In this document: piece after piece, positions 52,217 to 62,453 of the stretch | Numbering within the stretch: the first letter of the stretch is position 1 | Layout: each line of letters opens with the position of its first letter | NCBI GenBank assembly: GCA_011050525.1 | Contig: DRFO01000020.1 | Span: forward strand, 62,001-126,000 | Reading direction: 5' to 3' | Length of the DNA stretch: 64,000 bases | Source of the DNA: Halopseudomonas xinjiangensis | GTDB taxonomy: Bacteria > Pseudomonadota > Gammaproteobacteria > Pseudomonadales > Pseudomonadaceae | Position numbers and translations under genes: made by a program | The notes under the pieces: generated by a model | Seen by the model: the letters and a program-made list of their open reading frames with translations, nothing else | The model's database searches: none | What the model was told of the DNA's origin: nothing

Positions 52217-54940
52217 ATGGCATCGTTGACTCCCTTCTACCCCGGCAAGATTTTCAGACCCCCGCTCCCCGCGGATCATTTGCCGCGTCCCGATCTGATG
52301 AGTGCGTTCAACCAGGCGGGCAGTCGAAGACTGGTTCTGGTCACCGCTCCGGCCGGTTTCGGCAAAAGCACCCTGGCGATTGAATACTGCGAACAGCTTG
52401 ATGCCGCGTGGCACTGCGTATGGATCGCGCTGGATGCGCAGGATGCTCAGCCTGGGCAATTCATGCGGTCGGTGGTTACCGGACTGCGATCAGTCTATCC
52501 GCTGCTGGGTGATGCTGAGCTGACCTTGTTGCAGCAAAGTCATAGCCAGCAACCGCTGGACATTGAGCAACTTATGCTTGCAATACTTGCAAAACTGGCC
52601 GAGCAGCATCCCGCGGATCAGCCGGCAGTGCTGGTGCTGGATGACTATCACCTGGTGCAAAGCCCTCATTGCGACCGGCTTTGCGCCCTGCTGCTCGACC
52701 ATCTCCCCGCGTCTTTTCAGCTATTGCTGACCAGCCGGCAGCGCCCTGAATGGCACCTGGCACGCCTGCGCCTGCGTAATCAGGTGCTTGAGGTCACCGA
52801 AGATCAGCTACGTCTGAGCAGTGAAGCGTCGGCCGATTTTCTGAAGCAAGCCGGAGTTGCAGCGTTAGATCCTCAATGGTCACGCCAGATTCTCCAGCGC
52901 AACGAGGGCTGGATCGCAGGGTTGAGGCTGATGGTCGTCGCAGCCGAGCACAGCATCCCGGCTCCACGGTCTTTCACGACGTCCCGGGTCAGCGGCCCCC
53001 TGATTGGCGAGTACCTGCTGGAAGAGGTCATCTACGGTCAGCCCGATCGAGTGCAGAGCTTTCTGCAGGACATTGCCTGGTTGGACCATTTTACGGCGGA
53101 CCTGTGTGACAGCGTCCGTGAAGCCGCGAATAGCGCCGAGGTTATTGCCCACCTGCTGGCGCACCGGGTTTTTCTCGTGCCCTTGGACCATGAGGGCAAG
53201 TGGTACCGTTTTCACCATCTTTTCTCCGATGTGCTGCGCGAGCGCGCGATGCAGGGGGGCGGCCAGCGTAGACGCCTGGACCTACATTGGCGGGCCTGCC
53301 AGTGGTTCAATGCCCAGGGCCGCCTGACCGAGGCGGTGGAACATGCGCTGGCCGCCGAGCGGCCGGACGAGGCGGCAAATCTCGTGCAACTGCTTCCGCT
53401 GGATCAACTGCTGGCCGAGCAACCGGTAAGCACCCTGTTGCGCTGGAAGGCTGAGTTGCCCAAGGCCTTGCAGGGGAGTTCCGAACGCCTGGTCATGGTC
53501 CATGCCTGGACGCTGGCATTGGCTTGTCAGCTGGAAGATGCCGAGGCGATGCTCGACAGATTGCAGTTTTTTCTGCCGCAGCGGGATGCCTATCGCCAGC
53601 GCGTGTTGATTGGCCAGACGATGTGCCTGAAAGGTTTTCTGGCCCGAGCGGCCGGTCGGCTGGAGGAGGCGGTGCACTATTGTCACCAGAGCCTCGCCTG
53701 CCTGGACGAGAGGGAGGCGGGCAGCCGGTTGATGGCGATGCTGACCCTGGCGGATATCGAGCTCTGTCGCCAGCGGATAGACAGCGCGCGGCAGTGGACC
53801 AGAACTGCAGTCGAACTGGCGCAGCGAGTCGGCAACCTGTATTTCGAATCCCAGGTCGTTTTGATGCGCGCCCGCCTGATGCAAGCGCGTGGGCAGGTGG
53901 AGCGTGCCACACGTGCAGTGCGGGGGCAGCTTGAGCTGATCGAGCAGGCAAGGCCGCCACAGGGGCTGGCCATACGGGGAAGATTGATCGTCTACCAAGG
54001 CTATCTGCTGAGCCTTCTCGGTAATCGAAAGATGGCGCTTGTCGCGTTGCAGGAAGGTATTGATGAGGCGCGGCGCTGCAGGGATGTGCATGTGCTGCTC
54101 GGTTACTGTCTGAAGGCCGGCCTCTTGGCGAGACAGGCCGACAGCGCCACCGAGGCATTTGACACCCTCACAGAAGCCGAGCGTCTGATGCATCAATGGG
54201 ATGTTCCGCCAGTTTATTATCTCGGATGGATCACTGCCATCAAGAGCGATCTGTGGATGACCACTGGCCGGCACGAGCTGGCTGAGCACTGGTTGCCGCG
54301 TCTGCGGCAGACGTATTCCTCAAGCAGCCCTGCGGCACCGCCGCCGTTTTTTCACGCGTTGTCGGTGGTGGTCGAGCTGGTCTATGCGCGGTTGCTCTGG
54401 TCCAAGGGGGACCAGATTGCCTGCGAAAGTCTGCTGCGTGATTTATTGAGCAGGCTGCAGCGCACCGGAGAGCGGCTTCAGCAGTTGAAGGTGCTGGTGC
54501 ATCTGGTTCACCTGTTGTACCTCACCCACCGGCCTGACGCAGCAGAGCAGGCGCTGCGCATGGCTTTGTCGCTTGCTGAAGAAGATCGCCTGGCGGGTTT
54601 GTTCATGCCGTTGATCCAGCAAGCGCCAGCGGGGCTGGTCGAGGCGTTGCAGCGAGCATCGGCCTCCGCGCTGCGTGACCAGTTGATCGAAATGCTGCCC
54701 TCTATCCATCAGCCAGGAGGGCGGTTGACTGTTGCGAGCTTGCGCGAGCCACTCAGCAATCGCGAGCTGGATGTGTTGCGCTGCATCGCCCAGGGCTACT
54801 CGAACCAGCAGATCAGCGAAGCATTGTTCATCTCGCTGCATACGGTTAAAAGCCATGCCCGGCGTATCAATCACAAGCTTGGCGTGGCGCGTCGCACCCA
54901 GGCAGTGGCGCAGGCCAAGGTAATGGGTCTACTGGCCTGA
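52217..54940 (+). CDS. MalT/LAL-type LuxR family regulator
   Basis: 907-aa STAND-type transcription factor. N-terminal NTPase with Walker A APAGFGKST (about residue 44) and Walker B VLVLDDYHLV, a long helical TPR-like middle, and a C-terminal LuxR helix-turn-helix (LSNRELDVLRCIAQGYSNQQISEALFISLHTVKSHARRI). MalT and AlkS share this layout, with an inducer bound by the middle region. ATG 52217 (MASLTPFYPGKIF) is chosen over 52181. Its position after DUF1329 and the shared promoter motif make the fatty-acid/DUF1329 genes the likely targets. Confidence 0.9.
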   Translation: MASLTPFYPGKIFRPPLPADHLPRPDLMSAFNQAGSRRLVLVTAPAGFGKSTLAIEYCEQLDAAWHCVWIALDAQDAQPGQFMRSVVTGLRSVYPLLGDAELTLLQQSHSQQPLDIEQLMLAILAKLAEQHPADQPAVLVLDDYHLVQSPHCDRLCALLLDHLPASFQLLLTSRQRPEWHLARLRLRNQVLEVTEDQLRLSSEASADFLKQAGVAALDPQWSRQILQRNEGWIAGLRLMVVAAEHSIPAPRSFTTSRVSGPLIGEYLLEEVIYGQPDRVQSFLQDIAWLDHFTADLCDSVREAANSAEVIAHLLAHRVFLVPLDHEGKWYRFHHLFSDVLRERAMQGGGQRRRLDLHWRACQWFNAQGRLTEAVEHALAAERPDEAANLVQLLPLDQLLAEQPVSTLLRWKAELPKALQGSSERLVMVHAWTLALACQLEDAEAMLDRLQFFLPQRDAYRQRVLIGQTMCLKGFLARAAGRLEEAVHYCHQSLACLDEREAGSRLMAMLTLADIELCRQRIDSARQWTRTAVELAQRVGNLYFESQVVLMRARLMQARGQVERATRAVRGQLELIEQARPPQGLAIRGRLIVYQGYLLSLLGNRKMALVALQEGIDEARRCRDVHVLLGYCLKAGLLARQADSATEAFDTLTEAERLMHQWDVPPVYYLGWITAIKSDLWMTTGRHELAEHWLPRLRQTYSSSSPAAPPPFFHALSVVVELVYARLLWSKGDQIACESLLRDLLSRLQRTGERLQQLKVLVHLVHLLYLTHRPDAAEQALRMALSLAEEDRLAGLFMPLIQQAPAGLVEALQRASASALRDQLIEMLPSIHQPGGRLTVASLREPLSNRELDVLRCIAQGYSNQQISEALFISLHTVKSHARRINHKLGVARRTQAVAQAKVMGLLA

Positions 54941-55055
54941 TTGCTTCCGGGAGCGCGCTTGTGCTGGTCCGGGCATGGCTTATCTGTTGTATCCTCCTGT
55001 TCTTCAACCCAATATTTGGCCGCTATCTTTAGCCCCTATCCTGGAGACTGAGCGC

Positions 55056-56294
55056 ATGCCCAGCCTGAATAGACAGATCCTCGTTGCTGCCTGCCTGGGC
55101 GTGCTTATTGGCTGGTGGGTAGGCGCACTGCCGACAGACGCAGCTTCCCGAGAGGCGGTGCTTTACGCCAGCACCCTGGCGGGCAGCGTGTTTATCGGTC
55201 TGCTGAAAATGGTGCTCATCCCGCTTATTTTTACCTCCATCGTAGTGGGGGTGTCGAACCTCCAGGCGCATCATCAGGTGCACAGGGTTTGGGTTTCGAC
55301 CTTGGTGTATTTCGTCATCACCCTTTCCCTGGCAATGCTGGTTGCGCTGATAGCCACCCACATCTTCAAGCCGGGCGCTGGGTTGTCATTGACGATGTTT
55401 GCCGAGGCGATGGAGTCCTTCGAAGCACGCCAGCTGACCCTTTCCGAGTTCTTCCTGCATTTTTTCGCCAACCTGTTCCAGAACCCCTTCGCTGCCTTTG
55501 CCAACGGCAGCATCCTGGCAGTGGTGGTTTTTGCGCTCTTTGTAGGTATCGCTTTGGTTGCGGGCGGAGAGCGTTATCGCCATATCAGTCAGCTTTTCCA
55601 GGAGTTCATGGACCTGTTGTTGCTGATTATCGGCTGGATCATGCGTCTGGCGCCGCTGGGCATCATGGCGCTGCTGATAAAGCTGGTGGCCGAGCAGGAC
55701 GCCTCGCTCCTGGTGACGATGCTTGGTTTTATAGTGTTGGTATTCGGCACCACCTTGTTCCACGGCGTGGTGGTTCTGCCCGGTATTCTGTTTCTGGTCA
55801 CAGGCAAAACACCCCTGTGGTTCTGGCGCGGGGCGCGGGAGGCTATTATCACCGCTTTCGCCACCAGTTCCAGCGCGGCCACCTTGCCGATTTCGATGCG
55901 CTGCGCCGAGCAGAACCTTCAGGTACGGCAGGGCATTGCCGGCTTTGTGCTGCCGCTGGGGGCGACCATGAATATGGACGGCACGGCGTTGTACGAAGCC
56001 GCCGCCGCGCTGTTTGTGGCCAATCTGGTGGGTATCGAGCTCAGCTTTGCTCAGCAAATGGTGGTGTTCATGACCGCCATGATTGCCTCGACCGGCGCGC
56101 CAGGCATACCCAGCGCGGGAATGGTGACAATGGTGATGGTGCTGCAGTCTGTAGGCTTGCCCGCCGAGGCCATCGCCATCCTGCTGCCGATAGATAGATT
56201 GCTGGACACTATACGCACCGCAGTCAATGTGGAGGGGGATATCGTGGGTAGCGTGGTGGTGCAGAAGCTGGCGGACCGCAGCCGGGATAGATAA
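55056..56294 (+). CDS. DAACS-family dicarboxylate/amino acid:cation symporter
   Basis: 412-aa GltP/DctA-type secondary transporter. The serine-rich hairpin ATSSSAATLP and helix 7 motif ATMNMDGTA are intact, as is the IDRLLDTIRTAVNVEGD substrate-binding helix 8. Glutamate/aspartate or C4-dicarboxylate symport with H+ or Na+; the exact substrate is undecided. ATG 55056 (MPSLNRQILVA) follows GGAG; the upstream part of the ORF is not conserved. Confidence 0.9.
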   Translation: MPSLNRQILVAACLGVLIGWWVGALPTDAASREAVLYASTLAGSVFIGLLKMVLIPLIFTSIVVGVSNLQAHHQVHRVWVSTLVYFVITLSLAMLVALIATHIFKPGAGLSLTMFAEAMESFEARQLTLSEFFLHFFANLFQNPFAAFANGSILAVVVFALFVGIALVAGGERYRHISQLFQEFMDLLLLIIGWIMRLAPLGIMALLIKLVAEQDASLLVTMLGFIVLVFGTTLFHGVVVLPGILFLVTGKTPLWFWRGAREAIITAFATSSSAATLPISMRCAEQNLQVRQGIAGFVLPLGATMNMDGTALYEAAAALFVANLVGIELSFAQQMVVFMTAMIASTGAPGIPSAGMVTMVMVLQSVGLPAEAIAILLPIDRLLDTIRTAVNVEGDIVGSVVVQKLADRSRDR

Positions 56295-56650
56295 ATGGGA
56301 CAACCTGGAGATGCAGTGCAGCCCTACGTTCCAGTTCCCGCCCCGGACCAGTTGCTGCAGGATGACGAAGAGCTGGCTTGCGGATGCGGCGTGGCCCTAC
56401 ATACCCTGGGCATACTCCCGGTTCGATGAGCTTCTGGTTTGCCCAGGATAAATTGCTCATAGCAGGTGATACGCTGTTTCGGCGGGGCGTAGGTCGCATG
56501 GACTTAAGGGGTGGAGACTACAAGGCTATCGAGCGATCCATTCGGCAGCGCTTGTACAGCCTGGATGAAGAGGCAATAGTAGCTACTGGGCACGGTCCGG
56601 ACACGCTCCTGGCCGAAAAAATGTGTGAGCATCCTTTCATACGCGCCTAG
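56295..56650 (+). pseudogene. Metallo-beta-lactamase-fold hydrolase remnant
   Basis: The sequence encodes the C-terminal half of an MBL-fold hydrolase: VPAPDQLLQDDEELACG, then HTPGSMSFWFAQDKLLIAGDTLF and the final VATGHGPDTLLAEKMCEHPF. The frame breaks near 56401: CATACCCTGGGCAT reads through to a stop, while one extra C (ACCCCTGGG) would restore TPGHTPGS. The N-terminal half with the HxHxDH metal site is also missing, since the symporter ends just upstream. Truncation plus frameshift make a functional product very unlikely. Confidence 0.8.
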
Positions 56651-56757
56651 GTAGTTCGCGGGCCGTGAATCAGGTACTTGTGTCCTGCATCTCGGTGAAT
56701 CCCCTTTGTATGCTGTAATGTAGCGACGAACAAATTACTGGAATCAAGGAAAAACGC

Positions 56758-57411
56758 ATGAAAATTCAAGGTTTGATGGCTGCGGGTTTGTGCTCGGTAT
56801 TGCTGGCTGGTTGTACTACCAATCCCTATACCGGTGAACAGCAAACGGGCAAATCGTCTATCTATGGAATTGGTGGCGCTGCGGCTGGCGCGATAATTGG
56901 CGCGGCGACTTCCAGCAAGAAAGACCGTGGCAAGGGCGCGCTGATTGGCGCAACCGTGGGCGGCGCTGCCGGTGCAGGTTACGGGTATTATGTGGACCAG
57001 CAGGAAGCCCGTTTGCGTCAGGAGCTGCAAGGATCAGGTGTTCAGGTGATCCGCAACGGTGACAATCTGCAACTGGTCATGCCTGGCAATATTACCTTCG
57101 CCAGCAACTCTTCCGACGTTTCCAGCAGTTTCTATCCGACGCTGAATTCGCTGGTTAAGGTGTTCAATGAGTTTGACCGCAACGGTATCGACATCGTCGG
57201 CCACACCGACAGCACCGGTTCGCAGGAGCTCAATAATCGACTATCACAGCAGCGCGCCAGCAGCGTTGCGTCCTATCTGACTGGCCAGGGCGTTGCTGGC
57301 TCGCGCATCAGCAGCCGCGGCGTGGGCCCTAGCCAGCCGATCGCGACCAACGATACCCAGGCCGGTCGCGCCCAGAACCGTCGGGTAGAGATCAACCTGC
57401 GTCCCCTATAA
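56758..57411 (+). CDS. OmpA-family lipoprotein (YiaD-like)
   Basis: 217 aa. Lipobox LLAGC with lipidated C19 after a short signal peptide, a glycine-zipper segment ([16 protein letters not shown] ... [19 protein letters not shown], about residues 37-83), then a C-terminal OmpA-type peptidoglycan-binding domain ([24 protein letters not shown] ... [10 protein letters not shown]). Tethers the outer membrane to peptidoglycan. ATG 56758 follows CAAGGAAAA. Monocistronic. Confidence 0.93.
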   Translation: MKIQGLMAAGLCSVLLAGCTTNPYTGEQQTGKSSIYGIGGAAAGAIIGAATSSKKDRGKGALIGATVGGAAGAGYGYYVDQQEARLRQELQGSGVQVIRNGDNLQLVMPGNITFASNSSDVSSSFYPTLNSLVKVFNEFDRNGIDIVGHTDSTGSQELNNRLSQQRASSVASYLTGQGVAGSRISSRGVGPSQPIATNDTQAGRAQNRRVEINLRPL

Positions 57412-57427
57412 CCTGCGGCGAGTCGTT

Positions 57428-57463
57428 AACCAAAAAGGCGTGCATCGGCACGCCTTTTTGGTT
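57428..57463. terminator. Bidirectional terminator
   Basis: AACCAAAAAGGCGTGC-ATCG-GCACGCCTTTTTGGTT, a perfect 16-bp stem with A- and T-runs, between the OmpA-like lipoprotein gene and the convergent acyltransferase. Confidence 0.9.
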
Positions 57464-57470
57464 GCTCGGA

Positions 57471-58385
57471 TCATTTCTTTGGCGGTGGGTAGTCCCGATA
57501 CAGCTGCGCAAGCAACTCGTCTTTTTCCTGCCACAGCTGGTTGATCCAGCCCTGAAAGGCTTCGCGGAACTGCAGGTCATGATGGTAGTTCTGGCCAAGG
57601 AATTCAGTCGGTATCGGCCTGATCTGACAACGCATTACTACCCGCCGGATCCGCCCGCTCAGCAGGTCCCAGAAACTCGGGCTGCCGTCGGGATAGTGGA
57701 TGGTAATGTCTACGATGGAGCGCAGCTGCTGACCCATGGCGTCCAGAACAAACGCGACGCCCCCTGATTTGGGGCGCAACAGATGACGGTAAGGTGAGTT
57801 TTGCTGCGCGTGTTTTGACGGTGTCAGGCGCGTGCCCTCAAGGAAATTGAAGACCGCGACCGGCGTGGTCTTGAATTTTTCACAGGCCTTGCGCGTGGCA
57901 GCTACATCCAGGCCCGCTTTTTCAGGATACCGGTCAAGGTAAGCCTTGGTGTAACGCTTCATGAAAGGAAAATCCAGGGCCCACCAGCAGATCCCGATTA
58001 TCGGCACCCAGATCAATTCTTGCTTGAGGAAGAATTTGAGCATCGGCATGCGGCGATTGAGATTATGCTGCAGCACCAGGATATCTACCCAGCTCTGGTG
58101 ATTGCTTGCCACCAGATACCAGCCGTCATGATCAAGCTTTTCCCGGCCCTGAATATCCCACTCGATATTGCCTGTGAGCTTCATCCACCCGCTGTTGCAC
58201 AGCATCCAGAACTCCGCGATGCGAATCAGCGCGCGGGTGCAGGCTGCCTGGAGCGGCTTATAGGGCAACAGCTTGAGCATCGCCAGGGGAAAGAGAACGC
58301 TAAAGCACAGCAGTGTATTGAGGATCAGCAAGATTGCGGACAATGCTCCGCGAACGGATGCAGGTAGAAAGCTCAGCATTTTCAT
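57471..58385 (-). CDS. PlsC-type 1-acylglycerol-3-phosphate acyltransferase
   Basis: 304-aa membrane acyltransferase of the YihG-like group. N-terminal hydrophobic helix, catalytic NHxxxxD as NHQSWVD (about residues 94-100), and FLEGTRLTPSK in place of the usual FPEGTR. Makes phosphatidic acid or remodels phospholipids. ATG at 58385 or 58379; 58385 kept. Same strand as pta, 40 bp downstream. Confidence 0.88.
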   Translation of the reverse strand: MKMLSFLPASVRGALSAILLILNTLLCFSVLFPLAMLKLLPYKPLQAACTRALIRIAEFWMLCNSGWMKLTGNIEWDIQGREKLDHDGWYLVASNHQSWVDILVLQHNLNRRMPMLKFFLKQELIWVPIIGICWWALDFPFMKRYTKAYLDRYPEKAGLDVAATRKACEKFKTTPVAVFNFLEGTRLTPSKHAQQNSPYRHLLRPKSGGVAFVLDAMGQQLRSIVDITIHYPDGSPSFWDLLSGRIRRVVMRCQIRPIPTEFLGQNYHHDLQFREAFQGWINQLWQEKDELLAQLYRDYPPPKK

Positions 58386-58425
58386 ACTCGGTCATGACGT
58401 CCCGGCTTGGCTACCAGGCGTCGGA

Positions 58426-60558
58426 TCATTTGTTATTGTCGGCCTGAATGGCGGTCAGGGCGATGGTAAAGACGATGTCATCCACCAACGCGCCGCGGGA
58501 CAGGTCGTTAACCGGCTTGCGCAGGCCTTGCAGCATCGGACCGACGCTAATGACATTGGCGCTGCGCTGGACGGCTTTGTAAGTGGTGTTGCCAGTATTC
58601 AGATCAGGGAACACGAATACAGTGGCCTTGCCGGCCACCGGGCTGTCCGGCGCTTTTTGCAGGCCGACGCTGGCGATGGCAGCCGCATCATACTGGAGCG
58701 GACCGTCGATCAACAGTGTCGGTTCGCGCTCTTTGGCGATACGCGTCGCCTCGCGCACCTTTTCCACATCCAGCCCCGTGCCTGATTCGCCTGTGGAATA
58801 ACTGATCATGGCAACCCGAGCCGGGATGCCGAACGCTACCGCCGAGCGGGCGCTCTGAATCGCGATCTCGGCCAGGTCTTCGGCGTTCGGGTCAGGATTT
58901 ACCGCACAATCGCCGTATACCAGCACCTGTTCCGGCAACAGCATGAAGAAAATCGACGACACCAGATTGTAGCCAGGAGCGGTCTTGATCAGCTGAAAGG
59001 CGGGGCGAATGGTGTTGGCGGTGGTATGAATGGCGCCGGACACCAGGCCGTCCACCTCATCCAGCGCCAGCATCATGGTGCCAAGCACGACGTTATCCTC
59101 AAGCTGCTGCAGGGCCATGGGCGCGTTCAGGCCGCGCCCCTTGCGCAGCTCTACCATGCGATCCACGTATTGCTCGCGTACGCTGTCTGGATCGATGATC
59201 TGCAGCCCGTCGGGCAGGGTTATATGCTGGGCTCGGGCGACCGCTTCCACCGACTCAGGCTTGGCCAGCAATACACATTGCGCAATGCCGCGGCGCTGGC
59301 AGATGGCAGCGGCCTGGACTGTTCTGGGTTCATCGCCTTCAGGCAGAACAATGCGCTTCTTGGCGAGCTGCGCGCGACGCACCAGTTCATAGCGAAATGC
59401 CGGTGGCGACATGCGCAGCTCACGGGGCGTACCGCAACGTTGCTGCAGCCACGTGTGGTCGATATGCGAGGCCGCATAATCGGTCACCATTTCCGCCCGC
59501 TCACGATCATCGACGGGGATTTCCCGATTCATGCGGTCCAGCTGCGTGGCCGTGTTGAAACTGTTGCTGGTTACGGTCAGCACCGGCATGCCGCTATCGA
59601 GGGCCGGCTGGCAAAGCTGCATGACACGTTCGTCCGGCGTGATGCCGCCAGTAAGCAGAAGGCCGGCGAGCGGCGTCCCCGACAGCGACGCCAGGCTGCT
59701 GGCGATGATGATATCGTCCCGGTCTCCGGGCGTAACAATCAGGGTGCCGGGCTTGAGCCGCTGGATGATGTTCGGCACGGTACGGGCGCATAGTGATATT
59801 TCCAGCATCCGCCGGCTGGTCATGTCACCGGCGTTGAGCGTTTGCGCGCCGAGCAGGGCGGCGACATCCGAGGTGCGCGGAGCGTTGAGTTCGTCCTGCC
59901 AGGGAATACAACCGATCAGTCGGAAACCGTCGGTATCCAGGCCCTGGGATTGCTGCTTCAACGCCAAAGCGTATTCCTTGAGGGTTCGCTTAAGCTCGCC
60001 CCGATCGGCTGGAGGGTCGTCACTGGTATCCAGCCCTCGGACCTTGTTGACTATCACCCCTACGACCTTGGGGTCAGTCGGCCCGCCAAACGTCTGCGCA
60101 TGGATCTCGATACGGTTAGCCAGGCTATTCATCTCTTCGCCATCCGGCGCGGTAACCAGAATCACATCTGCATCCAGACCTTTTGCCAGATGGTTGTTGA
60201 TCCTCGCCGCATAGCTGGCCTGTCGGGTCGGGACCATGCCTTCAACAACTACGACATCTGCGCCTTGGGCGGCTTGCTGAAAGCGACTGATAATGTCTTC
60301 AAGAACGTCGTTCAGCTCACCGTTTGCCAGGCGCTGTTCGACCTCGTCCAGCGCCAGGGACCTGGGCGGTTGCAGCCCCAGGGTGCGGGAAATCAACTCG
60401 CTGGAACGCTCCGGACCCTTGTCGCCAGGGTGTGGTTGAGCGATGGGCTTGAGAAAATGCACACGTAAACCGGTGCGTTGAAGTGCGCGGATCAGACCCA
60501 GACTGATCGAAGTCAGGCCAACGCCAAAGCCGGTCGGAGCAATGAAGAATGTGTGCAT
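58426..60558 (-). CDS. pta: Phosphate acetyltransferase
   Basis: Converts acetyl-CoA and phosphate to acetyl-phosphate. 710-aa long form: N-terminal BioD/CobQ-like P-loop-fold domain (FFIAPTGFGVGLTSISLGLIRAL), DRTGG domain (GTLIVTPGDRDDIIIASSLA) and C-terminal PTA domain (RIVLPEGDEPRTVQAA ... YGDCAVNPDPNAEDLAEIA). ATG 60558 after AGAGGAG replaces the ORF-track start. Thirteen bases after ackA, forming an ackA-pta operon. Confidence 0.96.
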   Translation of the reverse strand: MHTFFIAPTGFGVGLTSISLGLIRALQRTGLRVHFLKPIAQPHPGDKGPERSSELISRTLGLQPPRSLALDEVEQRLANGELNDVLEDIISRFQQAAQGADVVVVEGMVPTRQASYAARINNHLAKGLDADVILVTAPDGEEMNSLANRIEIHAQTFGGPTDPKVVGVIVNKVRGLDTSDDPPADRGELKRTLKEYALALKQQSQGLDTDGFRLIGCIPWQDELNAPRTSDVAALLGAQTLNAGDMTSRRMLEISLCARTVPNIIQRLKPGTLIVTPGDRDDIIIASSLASLSGTPLAGLLLTGGITPDERVMQLCQPALDSGMPVLTVTSNSFNTATQLDRMNREIPVDDRERAEMVTDYAASHIDHTWLQQRCGTPRELRMSPPAFRYELVRRAQLAKKRIVLPEGDEPRTVQAAAICQRRGIAQCVLLAKPESVEAVARAQHITLPDGLQIIDPDSVREQYVDRMVELRKGRGLNAPMALQQLEDNVVLGTMMLALDEVDGLVSGAIHTTANTIRPAFQLIKTAPGYNLVSSIFFMLLPEQVLVYGDCAVNPDPNAEDLAEIAIQSARSAVAFGIPARVAMISYSTGESGTGLDVEKVREATRIAKEREPTLLIDGPLQYDAAAIASVGLQKAPDSPVAGKATVFVFPDLNTGNTTYKAVQRSANVISVGPMLQGLRKPVNDLSRGALVDDIVFTIALTAIQADNNK

Positions 60559-60571
60559 GGAACTCCTCTGT

Positions 60572-61768
60572 TCAGCTAGTGGGCGCGTCAAGTAGCGCCA
60601 GACTTTCTTCGGCGATCTGGCGCTCTTCGTCGGTGGGTATCACCAGAATAGCGGGTGAACCAATGTTCTGAATCGCGCCGGCTATGCCACGCGGCAAACT
60701 GGTATTAGCCTCGGCGTTCAGTTTGAGCCCCAGAATCGCCAGATGGTTTACCGTCAAAGCGCGTACAAGCGCAGAATTCTCGCCAATGCCTCCAGTAAAA
60801 ATGAGACCGTCGAGGCGGGGCAGGGCGACGGCTAGGCCAGCCAGTGACCTTGCCAGACGATAGCAGAAAACCTCCACGGCCAGGTGGGCACCGCTATGAC
60901 CCTCCGCACGCGCCTGTTCCAGCTGGCGCATATCGTTGCTCAGGCCCGACAAGCCCAACAGCCCGCTTTCACGGTTGAGCAGTTGCTCGATTCGTGGGAT
61001 ATCCCATCCCAGCGTGCGTGCCAGGTGGGCGTGTAGGTTAGGGTCCACATCACCGCTGCGTGTGCCCATCACCAGGCCTTCGAGCGGCGTCAATCCCATG
61101 CTGGTATCCAGGCTTTTACCGTCTAACACCACGCAACTGGAGCAACCATTGCCCAGATGTGCGCTTAGCCAGGCACCTTCGCCCATCGCCAGACCCGTCA
61201 TCAGGCTGGCCTGGTTGGTTACGTATTGATGGCTGGTGCCGTGAAAGCCGTAGCGACGCACTCCATGCACGCTGTACAGCTCATTGGGCAGCGCATAACG
61301 ATAAGCGTGGGCTGGCATGCTCTGATGAAAAGCTGTATCGAAGATTGCCACGTGTGGAATGCTGGCGAAGACCTGCCTGGCTGCCCGAATACCGTTCAGG
61401 TTCGCTGGATTGTGCAAGGGCGCCAGCGGCGCGTTGGCCTGGATAGCGTCCATCACACCGGCGTCAATGATGCTCGCGCCGGTGAAATGTTCGCCTCCAT
61501 GCACCACTCGGTGGCCGACCGCGCTGAGGGGCTGATCTGCGAACTGCTCGATCAGCGCAAGCAATGCAGCCATGGCCGAGCGATGCTCGCCATCGGCGAG
61601 GGCGCTCTCCTGCTGTTGTTCGCCGGCACGCCATTTCAGGCTCGCCTGAGGGGTAGCCAACCGCTCAGCCATACCGCTTGCGAGCGGTAGGCTCTGGCCT
61701 TCCTGACGCAACGCAAACTTGATCGAGGAACTGCCGCAGTTGATTACCAGTACCAGTCTGTTTTCCAT
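60572..61768 (-). CDS. ackA: Acetate kinase
   Basis: 398-aa ASKHA-fold kinase interconverting acetyl-phosphate and acetate with ATP. N-terminal [33 protein letters not shown], and the nucleotide-binding [13 protein letters not shown] are canonical. Upstream of pta in one unit; divergent from slyD. Acetate overflow or acetyl-phosphate signalling expected. Confidence 0.96.
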   Translation of the reverse strand: MENRLVLVINCGSSSIKFALRQEGQSLPLASGMAERLATPQASLKWRAGEQQQESALADGEHRSAMAALLALIEQFADQPLSAVGHRVVHGGEHFTGASIIDAGVMDAIQANAPLAPLHNPANLNGIRAARQVFASIPHVAIFDTAFHQSMPAHAYRYALPNELYSVHGVRRYGFHGTSHQYVTNQASLMTGLAMGEGAWLSAHLGNGCSSCVVLDGKSLDTSMGLTPLEGLVMGTRSGDVDPNLHAHLARTLGWDIPRIEQLLNRESGLLGLSGLSNDMRQLEQARAEGHSGAHLAVEVFCYRLARSLAGLAVALPRLDGLIFTGGIGENSALVRALTVNHLAILGLKLNAEANTSLPRGIAGAIQNIGSPAILVIPTDEERQIAEESLALLDAPTS

Positions 61769-61912
61769 GGAACACCGTTATAGCTGACCGTGGCGCTTTG
61801 GGCCACCTGTAAACCTTCATGTTCGTAGTCTGCCAGGCGTCGGTCAATCCGTGCGTTCCGGTGCCAACCGGCGTAGACTTACGGGTTTATTGAAAAAGAC
61901 AGAGGTCCCACT

Positions 61913-62398
61913 ATGCAGATTGCTGCCAATAAAGCTGTTTCGATTGACTACACTTTGACCAACGATGAGGGTGAAGTTCTCGATTCTTCCGCTGGCGGTG
62001 CTCCGCTGGTTTACCTGCATGGTGCAGGTAACATTATTTCGGGTCTCGAGCAGGCTCTTGAAGGCAAGCAGTCCGGTGACGAGCTGAAAGTATCGGTCGA
62101 GCCGGAAAATGCCTACGGTGAATTCAGCCCTGAGCTGGTGGCAGTGCTGGGGCGCAACATGTTTGAAGGCGTGGACGAACTCGAAGTGGGAATGCAGTTT
62201 CATGCTTCCGGTCCGGACGGTGGTATGCAGATAGTCACAATCACTGCGCTGGAAGGCGATGAAGTGACCGTTGACGGCAATCACCCCCTCGCAGGCCAGC
62301 GTCTCACCTTTGAAGTCAAGGTAGTGGACATCCGCGATGCCAGCGAAGAAGAAATGGCCCATGGCCATGTTCACGGTGACGGTGGCGTGGAGCACTAA
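61913..62398 (+). CDS. slyD: FKBP-type peptidyl-prolyl isomerase SlyD
   Basis: 161-aa prolyl isomerase and chaperone. FKBP domain split by the IF (insert-in-flap) domain: VSIDYTLTNDEGEVLDSS, HGAGNIISGLEQALEGKQSGD, PENAYGEFSPELV, then HPLAGQRLTFEVKV. The C-terminus has a His-containing tail (MAHGHVHGDGGVEH) shorter than the metal-rich tail of E. coli SlyD. Cytoplasmic; may assist nickel enzymes. Followed by a clear terminator. Confidence 0.93.
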   Translation: MQIAANKAVSIDYTLTNDEGEVLDSSAGGAPLVYLHGAGNIISGLEQALEGKQSGDELKVSVEPENAYGEFSPELVAVLGRNMFEGVDELEVGMQFHASGPDGGMQIVTITALEGDEVTVDGNHPLAGQRLTFEVKVVDIRDASEEEMAHGHVHGDGGVEH

Positions 62399-62416
62399 GC
62401 TTCGGTCAGCTACAAG

Positions 62417-62453
62417 CTACAAGCCAGGCCGTTTAGGTCTGGCTTTTTGTAGT
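62417..62453 (+). terminator. Rho-independent terminator of slyD
   Basis: AGCCAGGCC-GTTTA-GGTCTGGCT with flanking CTACA/TGTAG pairing and TTTTT, about 20 bp after the slyD stop. Confidence 0.8.

Noticed and set aside
56227-56451. 74-aa ORF spanning the symporter end and MBL remnant
   Set aside because: A third reading frame of the two; matches neither protein family.
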